This document shows positions 50,471 to 59,558 of a stretch of DNA of 64,000 nucleotides, one piece after another. The notes beneath the pieces were generated by a model. It saw only the letters and a program-made list of their open reading frames with translations. It made no database searches and was not told the DNA's origin. This DNA comes from Gammaproteobacteria bacterium (GTDB taxonomy: Bacteria; Pseudomonadota; Gammaproteobacteria; Ga0077536): contig JADLGE010000048.1 of NCBI GenBank assembly GCA_020849475.1, positions 1 to 64,000 of the forward strand, read 5' to 3'. The first letter of the stretch is position 1, and the number at the start of each line of letters is the position of its first letter. The position numbers and the translations under genes are program-made.

Positions 50471-50553
50471 TTGAAGCAAACTGCCGATAAGCATGCCGAT
50501 ACCGCGAGCGCACCAATGGCCGCCGGCGGCGTTAAACACTACGTTGCAATATT

Positions 50554-50637
50554 GGTGCGAAAGGAGAGACTCGAACTCTCACGGGTTGCCCCACTGGCAC
50601 CTAAAACCAGCGCGTCTACCGATTCCGCCACTTTCGC
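50554..50637 (-). tRNA. tRNA-Leu (anticodon TAG)
   Basis: A complete class II tRNA. Acceptor GCGAAAG pairs with CTTTCGC, discriminator A, CCA encoded, long variable arm present. The anticodon loop TTTAGGT gives TAG for leucine. It lies upstream of tig on the same strand. Confidence 0.97.
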
Positions 50638-50827
50638 CCTTCCTGGTACATCGGTCGCGGCGACGGTCACGACTGAACAGTCCATAGCGGCCATTGCCGA
50701 CAATTTGTTACCGGGAAGTGGGCCACGCGGACCCAGCCGGAGGCGGCGGCGATCGCTGTGCGCCGGTATTATAGGAGCAGGCATGGCGACTTGATAGCCC
50801 TTGGAAAGACCGCCGAACGAACCCGGC

Positions 50828-50836
50828 TGCTATACT
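50828..50836 (+). promoter_or_regulatory. Candidate extended -10 promoter for the glutaredoxin-like gene
   Basis: TGCTATACT fits an extended -10 element about 55 bp before the start codon at 50891. No matching -35 box is seen at standard spacing. Confidence 0.35.
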
Positions 50837-50890
50837 TCGCCGGCCTGCGGCCGCGGACGAAATTTCATTACTTAGAGGGAGATACGCTAG

Positions 50891-51388
50891 ATGAAAAACT
50901 TCATGTCCGGATGTGCCCTGATACTCGCCCTCGTCACCCTGCCAAGCCTGGCGGCGGTCACGGTGGTCGAGTGTGTCGACGCCGACGGCACCAGTTCGTT
51001 TCGCGACAAGTGCCCGCCCGGCACCACCAAGACCGGCGACAAAAAGCTGACCGGCATCGCCCCCAACAAAGCCAAGACCGCCGCCGAAGTGGCCGCCTCC
51101 ATGCCGGTTTTCCTCTACACAGTACCGAACTGCGATGCCTGCGACCTGGTGCGCAATGCCCTCAGCACGCGCGGTGTGCCGGTCACCGAAAAAAACGTCG
51201 AGGACAACAGCGCCAACCAGGATGAATTGAAAGCCAAGGCCGGCAGCCTGACCGTGCCCTCGGTGGTGGTCGGTGGCACCGTGCTGTCGGGCTACAACCG
51301 TTCGGCACTCGACAATGCGCTCAACCAGGCGGGTTACCCGGTATCAACGGCCGCCGGGGGCGGCGCCGCGGCCAACGCGAAGCCCTAG
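50891..51388 (+). CDS. Exported DUF4124-glutaredoxin fusion protein
   Basis: A signal peptide (ALILALVTLPSLAA) is followed by a short DUF4124-like segment with a Cys pair (VECVDADGTSSFRDKCPPGT) and then a glutaredoxin/thioredoxin-like domain from about residue 72 (MPVFLYTVPNCDACDLV). The CDAC motif at the helix start and the cis-Pro segment TVPSVVVGG are intact. It is expected to act in thiol-disulfide exchange outside the cytoplasm. It has 165 residues and a purine-rich ribosome site (AGAGGGAG). The next gene starts 25 nt downstream. Confidence 0.82.
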   Translation: MKNFMSGCALILALVTLPSLAAVTVVECVDADGTSSFRDKCPPGTTKTGDKKLTGIAPNKAKTAAEVAASMPVFLYTVPNCDACDLVRNALSTRGVPVTEKNVEDNSANQDELKAKAGSLTVPSVVVGGTVLSGYNRSALDNALNQAGYPVSTAAGGGAAANAKP

Positions 51389-51413
51389 TCAGCAACTTTC
51401 TCGACGGGCTCGC

Positions 51414-51839
51414 ATGTTCAAAAGTTCAGAAGCGGCAGAAGAGGCTTTCTACGCCGCCTTCAGCATGAGCCGGCTCGACGACATGATGCGCGTATGGGCC
51501 GCCGACGGCGAGCCGGTATGTATTCATCCGGGCGGACCACGCCTCAGCACCATCGCCGAGATCCGCGAAAGCTGGGGCCTCATTTTCACCGACAGCCTGC
51601 CGCGCTCATTCAACTTGCGCGGCCGCATCATCAGCGGCGAGAGTAATCAGCGCGTTCACCTGCTGGAAGAGAACATCAGCGTGCCCGGCACCTCCTTCGT
51701 CGCCCCACCGGTACTGGCCACCAACATCTACCGACTGTCGGCCGCTGGTTGGCAGATGGTGCTGCACCATGCCAGTGTTGCCCCGCAGAGCCTGCACCTC
51801 GAAGGCGCATCCACGCCGTCCCGACCCCACCTGCACTAA
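51414..51839 (+). CDS. NTF2-like/SnoaL-type protein
   Basis: This 141-residue protein resembles the NTF2-like superfamily that includes DUF4440 and SnoaL proteins: an N-terminal helix EEAFYAAFSMSRLDDMMRVWA is followed by VCIHPGGPRLSTIAEIRESW and beta strands ending in GWQMVLHHAS. A catalytic or ligand-binding role cannot be read. The start ATG 51414 sits 25 nt after the glutaredoxin gene, so the two may share a transcript. Confidence 0.75.
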   Translation: MFKSSEAAEEAFYAAFSMSRLDDMMRVWAADGEPVCIHPGGPRLSTIAEIRESWGLIFTDSLPRSFNLRGRIISGESNQRVHLLEENISVPGTSFVAPPVLATNIYRLSAAGWQMVLHHASVAPQSLHLEGASTPSRPHLH

Positions 51840-51928
51840 GCCGCTGAACGACTGCGCACGACAGCCCGGCTAAAGGAATGTCCGGCTGCGGCCGCTGCTG
51901 GGCAGACCAGTCGGCGGTTGGAGACCCT

Positions 51929-53701
51929 GTGGCGACGCCTCGCAAACAAGTGCTACCGGAGAGCATCGGACGCTATACCGTCGAACGCCTGCTCGGCAAA
52001 GGCGGCGAAGGTGTGGTGCTGCTGGCGCGCGACAACGAACTCGATCGACTGGTCGCCATCAAGCTTCTGAAACCGAGCGCCACCGAGAATGAGGGTGTGC
52101 TCGCCGGTGAAGCCCGGATCGTCAGTCGCTTGCAGCATCCCAACATCGTCACGCTGCACGACATCGGCACCTACCACCGCATGAGCTATCTGGTGTTCGA
52201 ATACATCGATGGCGAATCATTGCGGGCCCGCATCGACCGCGGCGGCGCGCTGCCGTTTTCCGAAGCGGTGGTGATGATGAGTCAAATTCTGGCCGGGGTT
52301 GCCTATCTGCACGAGAATGATGTCGTGCACCGCGACCTGAGTCCCGGCAACATCTTGCTGACCGGTGACAACGTCCCCAAGGTGACCGATTTCGGCCTGT
52401 CCGTATTGCGACAGGCGCAGCCACAGGACGAGGTCACCGGCACGCTGCGCTACATGGCGCCCGAACCATTCGCCCACCTGCCCGGCGGTTCGCATTCCGA
52501 CGTCTACACGCTGGCCAGCATCTTCTTTGAGATGCTGACTGGACGGCGACGTTTCGATCAGCCCTCACCGGGCGCCATCATCGAAGCCATTCTGAGTGAA
52601 GGCGCGATTGATGCCGACGCGCTAGGCATGGTCGTCGACGCCAAGATTCTGGACGTTCTTAAGGAAGCTTCGGCACGCGACCCGGTACTGCGCTTTCGCC
52701 ATGCGCGCGCCATGAAAAACGCGCTGGACCAATATCGTCTGCCACGCGCCGGCCACGACAACGTCGTGCACGCCGATCACGGCACGGTCGATTTTCTGAT
52801 GCGCCGCATGAGCGTCAAACGCGGCTTCTCTGCCCTCTCCCAGCACATCAATGAATTGCTGGAGATTACGTCGGACGAATCAACCGCACCGGCCAGCCGA
52901 CTGGTCAATATCATCGCCAAGGACATTACGCTTACCCAGCGGGTTCTGACCATGGCCAATTCGGCGTTCTACGGAAAAACAGAGATTACCGCGCTGGCGC
53001 GTGCAGTAACGATGCTGGGCGTGGAGCAGGTGCGCATATGCGTCACCAGCGCCTTGCTCGAAAACGAATTCGAACTCGGCTCGCCAGAATTGCGCGAAGC
53101 TCTATTGCAGTCGTTTCACAGCGCGGTGCTGGCGCGCGGGCTGGCCGGCCCGTTCAACATCACCAATCGCGCGGATGCCTTCACCTGCGGGCTGTTCAAT
53201 CAGCTCGGCCGCACACTCACCATCCATTACTTCCCGGAAGAATTCAGCGCCGTCGTGCAACGTGCCGAGCGCCTGCACAGCGATGAACTGACCGAGTCGC
53301 GCGCGGTGCTTGGCGTCGCCTATCACGAACTCGGCGCGGGGATCGGCGCGCGCTGGAAACTGTCCGACGCAATAATTTCGGGAATGCGCCCTTTGTCGCG
53401 CGGCGATTTGGCGCCTGCCGCCGATGACAACGAACGCCTGCAGAACTGCGCCGCGTTCGCCAACGCAATCAGCCGTATTGTGGCGACGGCGGACTCATCG
53501 GAAGACTGCGGTTTGGCGTTGCAAGATTTACTCGAGCGCGCCACGCCCATGGTCAGCATCGACATGGCGCAACTGCATGGCCATCTGGACGAAGCCGCGC
53601 AGCTGACGCGTCAGTACGCACGCCTGCTGAAACTGGGTGCGCAGGTCAGCGCGGGCTGCGTACGTCTGCAGGAAGCCCCACCATTGGCGGGCGCCGCCTG
53701 A
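51929..53701 (+). CDS. Serine/threonine protein kinase fused to HDOD signalling domain
   Basis: Residues 1 to about 265 form a Hanks-type kinase with all key parts: LLGKGGEGVVLLA, the lysine in LVAIKLL, VVHRDLSPGNILL, KVTDFGLS and YMAPEPF. It looks active and has no membrane helix. From about residue 290 an HDOD domain follows (LVNIIAKDITLTQRVLTMAN, FTCGLFNQLGRTLTIHYF), a non-catalytic relative of HD phosphohydrolases used in signalling. I chose GTG 51929 because GGAG lies six bases before it; ATG 51878 has its purines too close. It has 590 residues. The targets are unknown. Confidence 0.9.
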   Translation: MATPRKQVLPESIGRYTVERLLGKGGEGVVLLARDNELDRLVAIKLLKPSATENEGVLAGEARIVSRLQHPNIVTLHDIGTYHRMSYLVFEYIDGESLRARIDRGGALPFSEAVVMMSQILAGVAYLHENDVVHRDLSPGNILLTGDNVPKVTDFGLSVLRQAQPQDEVTGTLRYMAPEPFAHLPGGSHSDVYTLASIFFEMLTGRRRFDQPSPGAIIEAILSEGAIDADALGMVVDAKILDVLKEASARDPVLRFRHARAMKNALDQYRLPRAGHDNVVHADHGTVDFLMRRMSVKRGFSALSQHINELLEITSDESTAPASRLVNIIAKDITLTQRVLTMANSAFYGKTEITALARAVTMLGVEQVRICVTSALLENEFELGSPELREALLQSFHSAVLARGLAGPFNITNRADAFTCGLFNQLGRTLTIHYFPEEFSAVVQRAERLHSDELTESRAVLGVAYHELGAGIGARWKLSDAIISGMRPLSRGDLAPAADDNERLQNCAAFANAISRIVATADSSEDCGLALQDLLERATPMVSIDMAQLHGHLDEAAQLTRQYARLLKLGAQVSAGCVRLQEAPPLAGAA

Positions 53702-53708
53702 CATTGCC

Positions 53709-53912
53709 ATGCGCATGAACAAGAACGACAGTCCACTCCCCGCACGCGAAATCTATCGCGTCATACGTGTGGGCGACGACAGCACCGCGCTCGGCGCTCA
53801 GCGTCCGAACGGTGCCGGTCGCGGCGCCGTCATCCGGGTTCGAGTGGACAGCGCGGCCCGCCCGCGGTCAGGCGCCGTGGCGGGAAATCCACAAGGAATG
53901 TCTTTGGAATGA
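53709..53912 (+). CDS. Doubtful small ORF
   Basis: An open frame of 67 codons starts 7 nt after the kinase-HDOD stop. The predicted product (MRMNKNDSPLPAREIYRVIR at its start) is basic and Ala/Gly/Arg-rich. There is no ribosome site and no recognised domain. It may be a random open frame in GC-rich sequence. Confidence 0.2.
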   Translation: MRMNKNDSPLPAREIYRVIRVGDDSTALGAQRPNGAGRGAVIRVRVDSAARPRSGAVAGNPQGMSLE

Positions 53913-53963
53913 TGATCGGCGCCTCGTGGCTGGCACCGCTGCGATAACGCGAAAGAAGGAAAT

Positions 53964-54039
<76 letters not shown>

Positions 54040-54056
54040 GATACAAAACGCTAAAA

Positions 54057-54133
54057 TGGGGTGGACGATGGGGATCGAACCCACGACCACAGAAGCCACA
54101 ATCCTGTGCTCTACCAACTGAGCTACGTCCACC
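54057..54133 (-). tRNA. tRNA-His (anticodon GTG)
   Basis: A complete tRNA with the extra G at -1 paired to C73, as expected for histidine. The anticodon stem CAGGA/TTCTG encloses TTGTGGC, giving GTG. CCA is encoded. Confidence 0.97.
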
Positions 54134-54230
54134 ATTGAAGCACTAAGCAGAAAAGGCGCTGCGTACACCTCGAGGGTGTTGACCAGCTCTTGCTGACCAC
54201 TGCGACCTTTCGGCTTGCCACTCTTTACTA

Positions 54231-54307
54231 TGGCGCGCCTGGCAGGATTCGAACCTGCTACCCTCGGCTTAGAAGGCCGATGCTCTATCCGAATGAGCTA
54301 CAGGCGC
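54231..54307 (-). tRNA. tRNA-Arg (anticodon TCT)
   Basis: A complete 77-nt tRNA. Acceptor GCGCCTG pairs with CAGGCGC, discriminator G, CCA encoded. The anticodon loop CTTCTAA gives TCT for arginine codons AGA and AGG. Confidence 0.97.
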
Positions 54308-54379
54308 ATGGTAAGCCCTGAGCACAATCATCCAGTCCGACCCTGACTCCGCAGGCATGTTGGCTGCCTTCGGTCGACA

Positions 54380-54456
<77 letters not shown>

Positions 54457-54726
54457 GCGTCGTAAAGCCATGCCTGCCCGACGGGAGCGGGGATGATACG
54501 CAGGCCTCCCGACGGGGTCAATGCGCGTTGCGCCAATTCGGCCCGGGCACGGTCGCCTCATCGTGATTTCCATGCCCTGTTTACGGCGCCGAGCCGCGCT
54601 TGCGCGCTTGCCATACGCCCGGCACCATGGCGCCCTGCGCGCCATCGGGCGCGAGCGATGTCCGCGCCTGCACTGCGCGGCAAATCCTTAAGCCATCCAT
54701 GACCGCGCCCAGCGCCGGAGACTCGC

Positions 54727-55230
54727 ATGCCAGTTGTCAAACTCACCACCACCCTGGGCGATATCACGCTCGAACTCGACGCCGTCGCGGCCCCGGAAAC
54801 GACCCGCAACTTTCTCGCCTACGTGGAAAGCGGTCACTACACCGGCACCATCTTCCACCGCGTGATCAACGGTTTCATGATCCAGGGCGGCGGCATGGAC
54901 CGCGACATGAAACAGAAATCGACCCTCGCCCCCATCAAGAACGAGGCCAATAACGGCCTTAAAAACGACAACGGCACCATCGCCATGGCGCGCACCAACG
55001 ACCCACATTCCGCGTCGTCGCAGTTCTTCATCAACGTCAAGGACAATGACTTCCTGAATCACTCGAGCCCGACGCCCAGCGGCTGGGGTTATTGCGTTTT
55101 CGGTCGCGTGACCGACGGCATGGACACCGTCAACGCCATCAAGGGCGTCAAGACCGGTTCCCACGGCCCGCATGGCGACGTGCCTGTCGAAGTGGTCGAG
55201 ATCCTCGGCGCCGAGGTCGTCAGCGCCTGA
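54727..55230 (+). CDS. ppiB: Peptidyl-prolyl cis-trans isomerase B (cyclophilin type)
   Basis: This cytoplasmic cyclophilin speeds proline isomerisation during folding. The 167-residue protein has no signal peptide and carries the catalytic arginine in [15 protein letters not shown] and [16 protein letters not shown] lies seven bases before the ATG. It lies 22 nt upstream of lpxH, a common pairing. Confidence 0.95.
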   Translation: MPVVKLTTTLGDITLELDAVAAPETTRNFLAYVESGHYTGTIFHRVINGFMIQGGGMDRDMKQKSTLAPIKNEANNGLKNDNGTIAMARTNDPHSASSQFFINVKDNDFLNHSSPTPSGWGYCVFGRVTDGMDTVNAIKGVKTGSHGPHGDVPVEVVEILGAEVVSA

Positions 55231-55252
55231 CAATCACCTCGAGACGAAGGCG

Positions 55253-55999
55253 ATGACGACGCTGTTCGTCTCCGATCTGCATCTGGCGAGTGCGCGCCCC
55301 GCGCAACTCGCGCTGTTCCAGCAGTTCGTCGCCCGCGTCGCGCAACGGCGCGCGCGGGCCTTGTACATCCTCGGCGACCTTGTTGACGCGTGGTTGGGAG
55401 ACGACGATGACGGCAGCCCGCCCAACCGCGAAATCATTGCCGCACTGGCGAGTCTGCGTGCAGCTGGCGTCGAATTGCATGTAGGCCACGGCAATCGCGA
55501 TTTTCTCTACGGCCCACGCTTCGTCGCTGCGACCGGCGCGCGCTTGTTGAGCGATTACGCGGTCATTGATCTTTACGGCACGACCACGCTACTCACCCAC
55601 GGCGATCTGCTGTGTACGCGTGACGTCAAATACCAGAGATTCCGCCGCGTGGTGCGCCACCCGCTGACACGCCATGCGTTTCTCGCCACACCGCTGGCCT
55701 GGCGGCAACGCATCGCGCAGCGCACCCGCAGTGGCACCGTTGCGTCCATGCGCCGCAAGGACGACGCCATCATGGATGTCGAGGAATCAAGCGTGGCGGC
55801 AATCATGGCGCGCTACCAAGCGAGGCTGCTGATTCATGGCCACACCCACCGCCCCGCCATCCACGACTATGCCGATGGCCGACGCCGCATCGTGCTCGGT
55901 GATTGGTATGAACGCGATGGCGTGCTGGTGTGTGACGACGCGGGACAGCGCGCGCTGCGAGTCAGCGACTACCTGCACCTGCCTGCCGTGCAGGCCTGA
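55253..55999 (+). CDS. lpxH: UDP-2,3-diacylglucosamine diphosphatase
   Basis: LpxH hydrolyses UDP-2,3-diacylglucosamine to lipid X in lipid A synthesis. The 248-residue calcineurin-like phosphoesterase has the metal motifs SDLHLA, LGDLVDAWLGDD, GHGNRDF, THGDLLCTRD and IHGHTHRP. The start ATG 55253 begins directly with TTLFVSDLHL as in the family; the longer in-frame stretch overlaps ppiB. Confidence 0.96.
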   Translation: MTTLFVSDLHLASARPAQLALFQQFVARVAQRRARALYILGDLVDAWLGDDDDGSPPNREIIAALASLRAAGVELHVGHGNRDFLYGPRFVAATGARLLSDYAVIDLYGTTTLLTHGDLLCTRDVKYQRFRRVVRHPLTRHAFLATPLAWRQRIAQRTRSGTVASMRRKDDAIMDVEESSVAAIMARYQARLLIHGHTHRPAIHDYADGRRRIVLGDWYERDGVLVCDDAGQRALRVSDYLHLPAVQA

Positions 56000-56011
56000 G
56001 CCTGGCGCCTC

Positions 56012-56884
56012 TCAACTCACCGCCAGCAAAGCCAGCAACGCCATCCACACATTCAGTGCGCGGCGCACCAGCCCGCGCATCTGCTGCAGACGTAATAGAT
56101 GGGCGTCTTCGCCACTGCCCTCATGCACGCGCCCGTAGTCGGTCGCCGCCAAGGCTGAACGCGCGACCAAAGCGCCACTCGCGCCCCAGCGGAACACGCC
56201 CGCAGCCGGCGCCGCCTCGAGCACGGGCACCAATGTGCCGGCGATGCCGAGCGTGAAGGCGGTGATGCGTGCAGGCACGAACGCCAGCGCTTCATGCAGC
56301 CACGCAAGTGGCGCCGTCATGCTTTGTTCGACCTGCGGCGCCCGTTCCAGACTCGCCGCCAGGCGATAGGCCACCACGCCCGTCGGACCGGCGACAAAAA
56401 ACCAGAATAAGGGTGCGAACCAGGCACGCTCGGCCGCGAGCGCGACCGCCGCCAGTTCGGCGCGGCATGCATCGAACTCGGCATCGCCGGAAGGCGGACC
56501 GAAGTCGATGCCGGCGGTGGTGGTAGTGAAGGCCGGCGTCGCCGCGGCGCGTTCATCGGCGTTCAACGACAAGGAGCGCCGGTACTCCTCGAGTTCACGG
56601 TTCAAGTCGGTCGGTCCCAGCATCCACACCAATACGGCGAGACTGGCCAGGATATATAAAAGGTGCGACACGCCCAGCAGCCAATCGCCGAGCAGTTCGA
56701 CGACCATCACCGGCACGGCCAGCAACAGCAACGCACCCAGCCAACCGCGATACCAGCGCAGTCCCGCGCACATCGACGCCGCACGCGCCGCCCATGCGCC
56801 GCTCCAATGCGGCGTGCGCAAGCGCACCACGCCACTCAAAGTGAATTCGATGATGATCGCCGCCAGCGCCAGCAGGAAATTCAT
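56012..56884 (-). CDS. ampE: Regulatory signalling modulator protein AmpE
   Basis: AmpE is an inner-membrane protein encoded with AmpD; its role in beta-lactamase control is not well defined. The 290-residue protein has four to five hydrophobic segments (LLALAAIIIEFTL, LLLLAVPVMVVELL, LLYILASLAVLVWML, APLFWFFVAGPTGVVAYRL) and a soluble loop, as in the family. The ATG overlaps the ampD stop as ATGA. It converges with lpxH. Confidence 0.88.
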   Translation of the reverse strand: MNFLLALAAIIIEFTLSGVVRLRTPHWSGAWAARAASMCAGLRWYRGWLGALLLLAVPVMVVELLGDWLLGVSHLLYILASLAVLVWMLGPTDLNRELEEYRRSLSLNADERAAATPAFTTTTAGIDFGPPSGDAEFDACRAELAAVALAAERAWFAPLFWFFVAGPTGVVAYRLAASLERAPQVEQSMTAPLAWLHEALAFVPARITAFTLGIAGTLVPVLEAAPAAGVFRWGASGALVARSALAATDYGRVHEGSGEDAHLLRLQQMRGLVRRALNVWMALLALLAVS

Positions 56885-57447
56885 CGCGACAATCCTGCGC
56901 GCAGCCGCGTCCAGTCGAAGTGCGGGCCGGGGTCGGTCTTGCGCGTCGGCGCGATATCACTGTGTGCCACCAGGCGCTCGCTGTGCAGCGCCGGCACGAG
57001 GTCATACAAGGATTCCGTCAACCCCTGCAAGCGCTGGTACTGCGCGTCCTCAAACGGCAAGTCATCACAGCCTTCCAGTTCCACGCCTATCGAGAAATCA
57101 TTGCAGCGGCTGCGCCCGTTCCAACTCGATTCACCGGCATGCCAGGCGCGCTCGAAGATGTCGACAAACTGCGTGAGCGCGCCGTCGCGCGAGATGAAGA
57201 AATGCGCCGACACACGCAAGCCCTCGAGGCCGGCGAAATAGTCATGGGCGTGACTGTCGAGACGGTTGGTGAAGAGCTGTTCGACATAGGGTCCGCCGAA
57301 CTGCCCGGGCGGCAGGCTGATGGCATGCACCACCAGCAGATCAATTGTCATGCCGGCAGGCCGCGCATCGCAGTTGGGAGACCTCACGCAACGCGCATCG
57401 CGCAGCCAGCCGCGGCGGACGGCGGGTATCGACAGTGCGTCGTTCAC
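56881..57447 (-). CDS. ampD: 1,6-anhydro-N-acetylmuramyl-L-alanine amidase AmpD
   Basis: AmpD cleaves anhydro-muropeptides in the cytoplasm during peptidoglycan recycling, lowering the inducers of ampC. The 188-residue zinc amidase shows LLVVHAISLPPGQFGG (zinc His), SAHFFISRDG, and VAHSDIAPTRKTDPGPHFDW (zinc His and Asp). The start is GTG, overlapping the egtD stop by 4 nt; the family N-terminus (RRGWLRDARCVRSPN) supports this start over the internal ATG at 57351. Confidence 0.95.
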   Translation of the reverse strand: MNDALSIPAVRRGWLRDARCVRSPNCDARPAGMTIDLLVVHAISLPPGQFGGPYVEQLFTNRLDSHAHDYFAGLEGLRVSAHFFISRDGALTQFVDIFERAWHAGESSWNGRSRCNDFSIGVELEGCDDLPFEDAQYQRLQGLTESLYDLVPALHSERLVAHSDIAPTRKTDPGPHFDWTRLRAGLSR

Positions 57448-58430
57448 ACCGGCCGCGCGAGCACCAGCGAGAAGGCCGGCGCACGGGATTCATAATGCCG
57501 CTCCACCGCGAAGCCGGCGTCGCACACCATCGCCTCCAGCGAAGAACGTGTGAATTTGCGACTGATTTCAGTGCGTATGGTGTCGCCTTCGCGGAGCTCC
57601 AGCACCGCGTCGTTGACAGCAAATTTCACACGCTGCGGCGCCATCGCCACCAGGTGCATCTCGATTTGCGACTCGAGTGGGTTGAAGTATGCGTAGTGCG
57701 CATAGCGCTCAAGATCGAAATCGGCGCCGAGTTCATGATTGATGACCCGCAGTACATTGCGATTGAACTCCGCCGTGACGCCGGCGAAGTCGTTGTACGC
57801 CGCATGCAATGCTTCCGGTCGCTTGACGCGGTCCGCGCCCAGCAGCAATCGATCATCCGGCCCCATGAAAGCGCGCAGTTCAGACAGGAAAGCATGGCTC
57901 TCGCTGGCACTGAAATTGCCGATAGTGCCGCCAAGGAAGGCCACCAGGTTGCGCTCGCTGCGGCGCGGCAACCGCGCCAGCCCGGCGCTGTAGTCGCCAC
58001 TCAAGGGCTGCACCGTGAGCCACGGGAATTCGTGCATCAAACGTTCGCCCGCCAACAGCAGCACTTCATCGCACACGTCGAACGGCGCATAGCTGGCATA
58101 GCAGTCTTGACGCGCGCAGGCTTCCAGCAGGTGATGGGTCTTGCGCGACATGCCACTGCCGAGTTCGATGATGCTGGCCGGCATGGCGCGCGCGATGATG
58201 TCACCGGCGACTTCCGCCAGCAGCGCGTTCTCGGTGCGGGTCGGGTAGTACTCCGGCACGTTGCAGATCTGATCGAACAACTGCGAGCCGCGCTCGTCGT
58301 AAAAATATTTGGCCGGCAGATGACGCGGCGTGCTGAACAACCCGCGCGCAACATCATCCCACAGGCTCGGGACGGCGCGGGTGGCGGCCACGGCTTCGCA
58401 TACGATGGGCAGTCGAATTGCGGTGTTCAC
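57444..58430 (-). CDS. egtD: L-histidine N-alpha-methyltransferase EgtD-like
   Basis: EgtD trimethylates histidine to hercynine with S-adenosylmethionine, the first step of ergothioneine synthesis. The 328-residue protein has the family features YFYDERGSQLFDQI near residue 42, IIELGSGMSRKT for cofactor binding, FLGGTIGNF and the substrate-site IRTEISRKF. No egtB-type sulfoxide synthase is adjacent; instead it heads an operon with ampD and ampE, each pair overlapping by 4 nt. ATG 58430 is the only good start. Confidence 0.9.
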   Translation of the reverse strand: MNTAIRLPIVCEAVAATRAVPSLWDDVARGLFSTPRHLPAKYFYDERGSQLFDQICNVPEYYPTRTENALLAEVAGDIIARAMPASIIELGSGMSRKTHHLLEACARQDCYASYAPFDVCDEVLLLAGERLMHEFPWLTVQPLSGDYSAGLARLPRRSERNLVAFLGGTIGNFSASESHAFLSELRAFMGPDDRLLLGADRVKRPEALHAAYNDFAGVTAEFNRNVLRVINHELGADFDLERYAHYAYFNPLESQIEMHLVAMAPQRVKFAVNDAVLELREGDTIRTEISRKFTRSSLEAMVCDAGFAVERHYESRAPAFSLVLARPV

Positions 58431-58579
58431 GGTGGATCCTTGTAAGATACCCGCCAGTCGACACGCCGGCGATGGCCATCCACTCTAATCGGCGGATGGG
58501 TCTAGGTTAGCATCCGTCGTCACAATATTCACCGCTGCTCACCGATGGCGAGCATGCTTGCCTTTGGATAGCCCGCATC

Positions 58580-59431
58580 ATGTCCAGCACCGCGCTCATG
58601 CTCGATCTTCCGACCGATATCGACAGCACCGTCCGTCTTGCCCTGAGCGAAGATGTCGGCAGCGGTGATGTCACCGCGACCTTGATTCCGGCATCGCGCA
58701 TCTGCTCGGCGCGCGTGGTCTGTCGCGAGCCCGCAGTGCTGGCGGGCGCGCCGTGGTTCGACAGCGTGTTCCGTCATATCGATCCAGCAGTGACGGTGAC
58801 CTGGCAATTCGCCGACGGCGCCGCGCTGGCGGCCGATGACGTGGTCTGTCGTCTGCATGGACCGGCGCGCGCTATCGTCACCGGCGAGCGCAGCGCACTC
58901 AATTTCCTGCAGACCTTGTCCGCCACCGCTACCGTCACACGTCGTTACGTGACGGCTCTCGGTGACAGCAGCACGCGCATACTCGACACGCGCAAGACCG
59001 TTCCCGGCCTGCGCAGTGCGCAGAAATATGCCGTCCGTGCGGGCGGCGGCGTGAATCATCGCATGGGCCTGTTCGACGCCATCCTCATCAAGGAGAACCA
59101 CATCGCCGCCGCCGGCTCAATCAGTGCCGCGGTCCGTGCGCTGCGCGCATCACACCCGGCGCTGCGCATCGAAGTCGAAGTCGAAAACATGCAGGAACTC
59201 GACGAGGCGCTGGCCGCCGGGGTCGAGATGATCATGCTCGACAACTTCACGCTGGACGCCATGCGTGCTGCCACGGCGCATGTTGCCGGTCGCGCCCTGG
59301 TCGAGATCTCCGGCGGTGTGGAATTGGACGCGCTGGCGGCGCTGGGCACGGTGGGCGCGGATTTCATCTCCGTTGGCGCCTTGACCAAGAATGTGCGGGC
59401 TATCGATTTCTCGATGCGGATCGAAAGCTGA
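58580..59431 (+). CDS. nadC: Nicotinate-nucleotide diphosphorylase (carboxylating)
   Basis: NadC turns quinolinate and PRPP into nicotinate mononucleotide in NAD synthesis. The 283-residue protein shows LSEDVGSGDVTATLIP, GERSALNFLQTLSATAT, RILDTRKTVPGLR, KYAVRAGGGVNHRMGLFDA and the barrel motif MLDNFTLDAMR. It starts 149 bp from the divergent egtD. The nearby nadA and nadB are not in the window. Confidence 0.96.
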   Translation: MSSTALMLDLPTDIDSTVRLALSEDVGSGDVTATLIPASRICSARVVCREPAVLAGAPWFDSVFRHIDPAVTVTWQFADGAALAADDVVCRLHGPARAIVTGERSALNFLQTLSATATVTRRYVTALGDSSTRILDTRKTVPGLRSAQKYAVRAGGGVNHRMGLFDAILIKENHIAAAGSISAAVRALRASHPALRIEVEVENMQELDEALAAGVEMIMLDNFTLDAMRAATAHVAGRALVEISGGVELDALAALGTVGADFISVGALTKNVRAIDFSMRIES

Positions 59432-59558
59432 TTGCCAAACTGAAGCGGCCGGCCGCAGGCATGCGTCAGCGTATGGCCGATGCGTCGCGCTGCTCGCTTG
59501 CCGTGCGCAACGGCGCGCGCTACGTTGCAAAGCGTCATCGGCCAACGCGGAGCACCCC

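Noticed and set aside
54457-54726. Possible small gene between tRNA-Pro and ppiB
   Set aside because: Open frames here are short, overlap the ppiB start or the tRNA, and have no ribosome site or domain.
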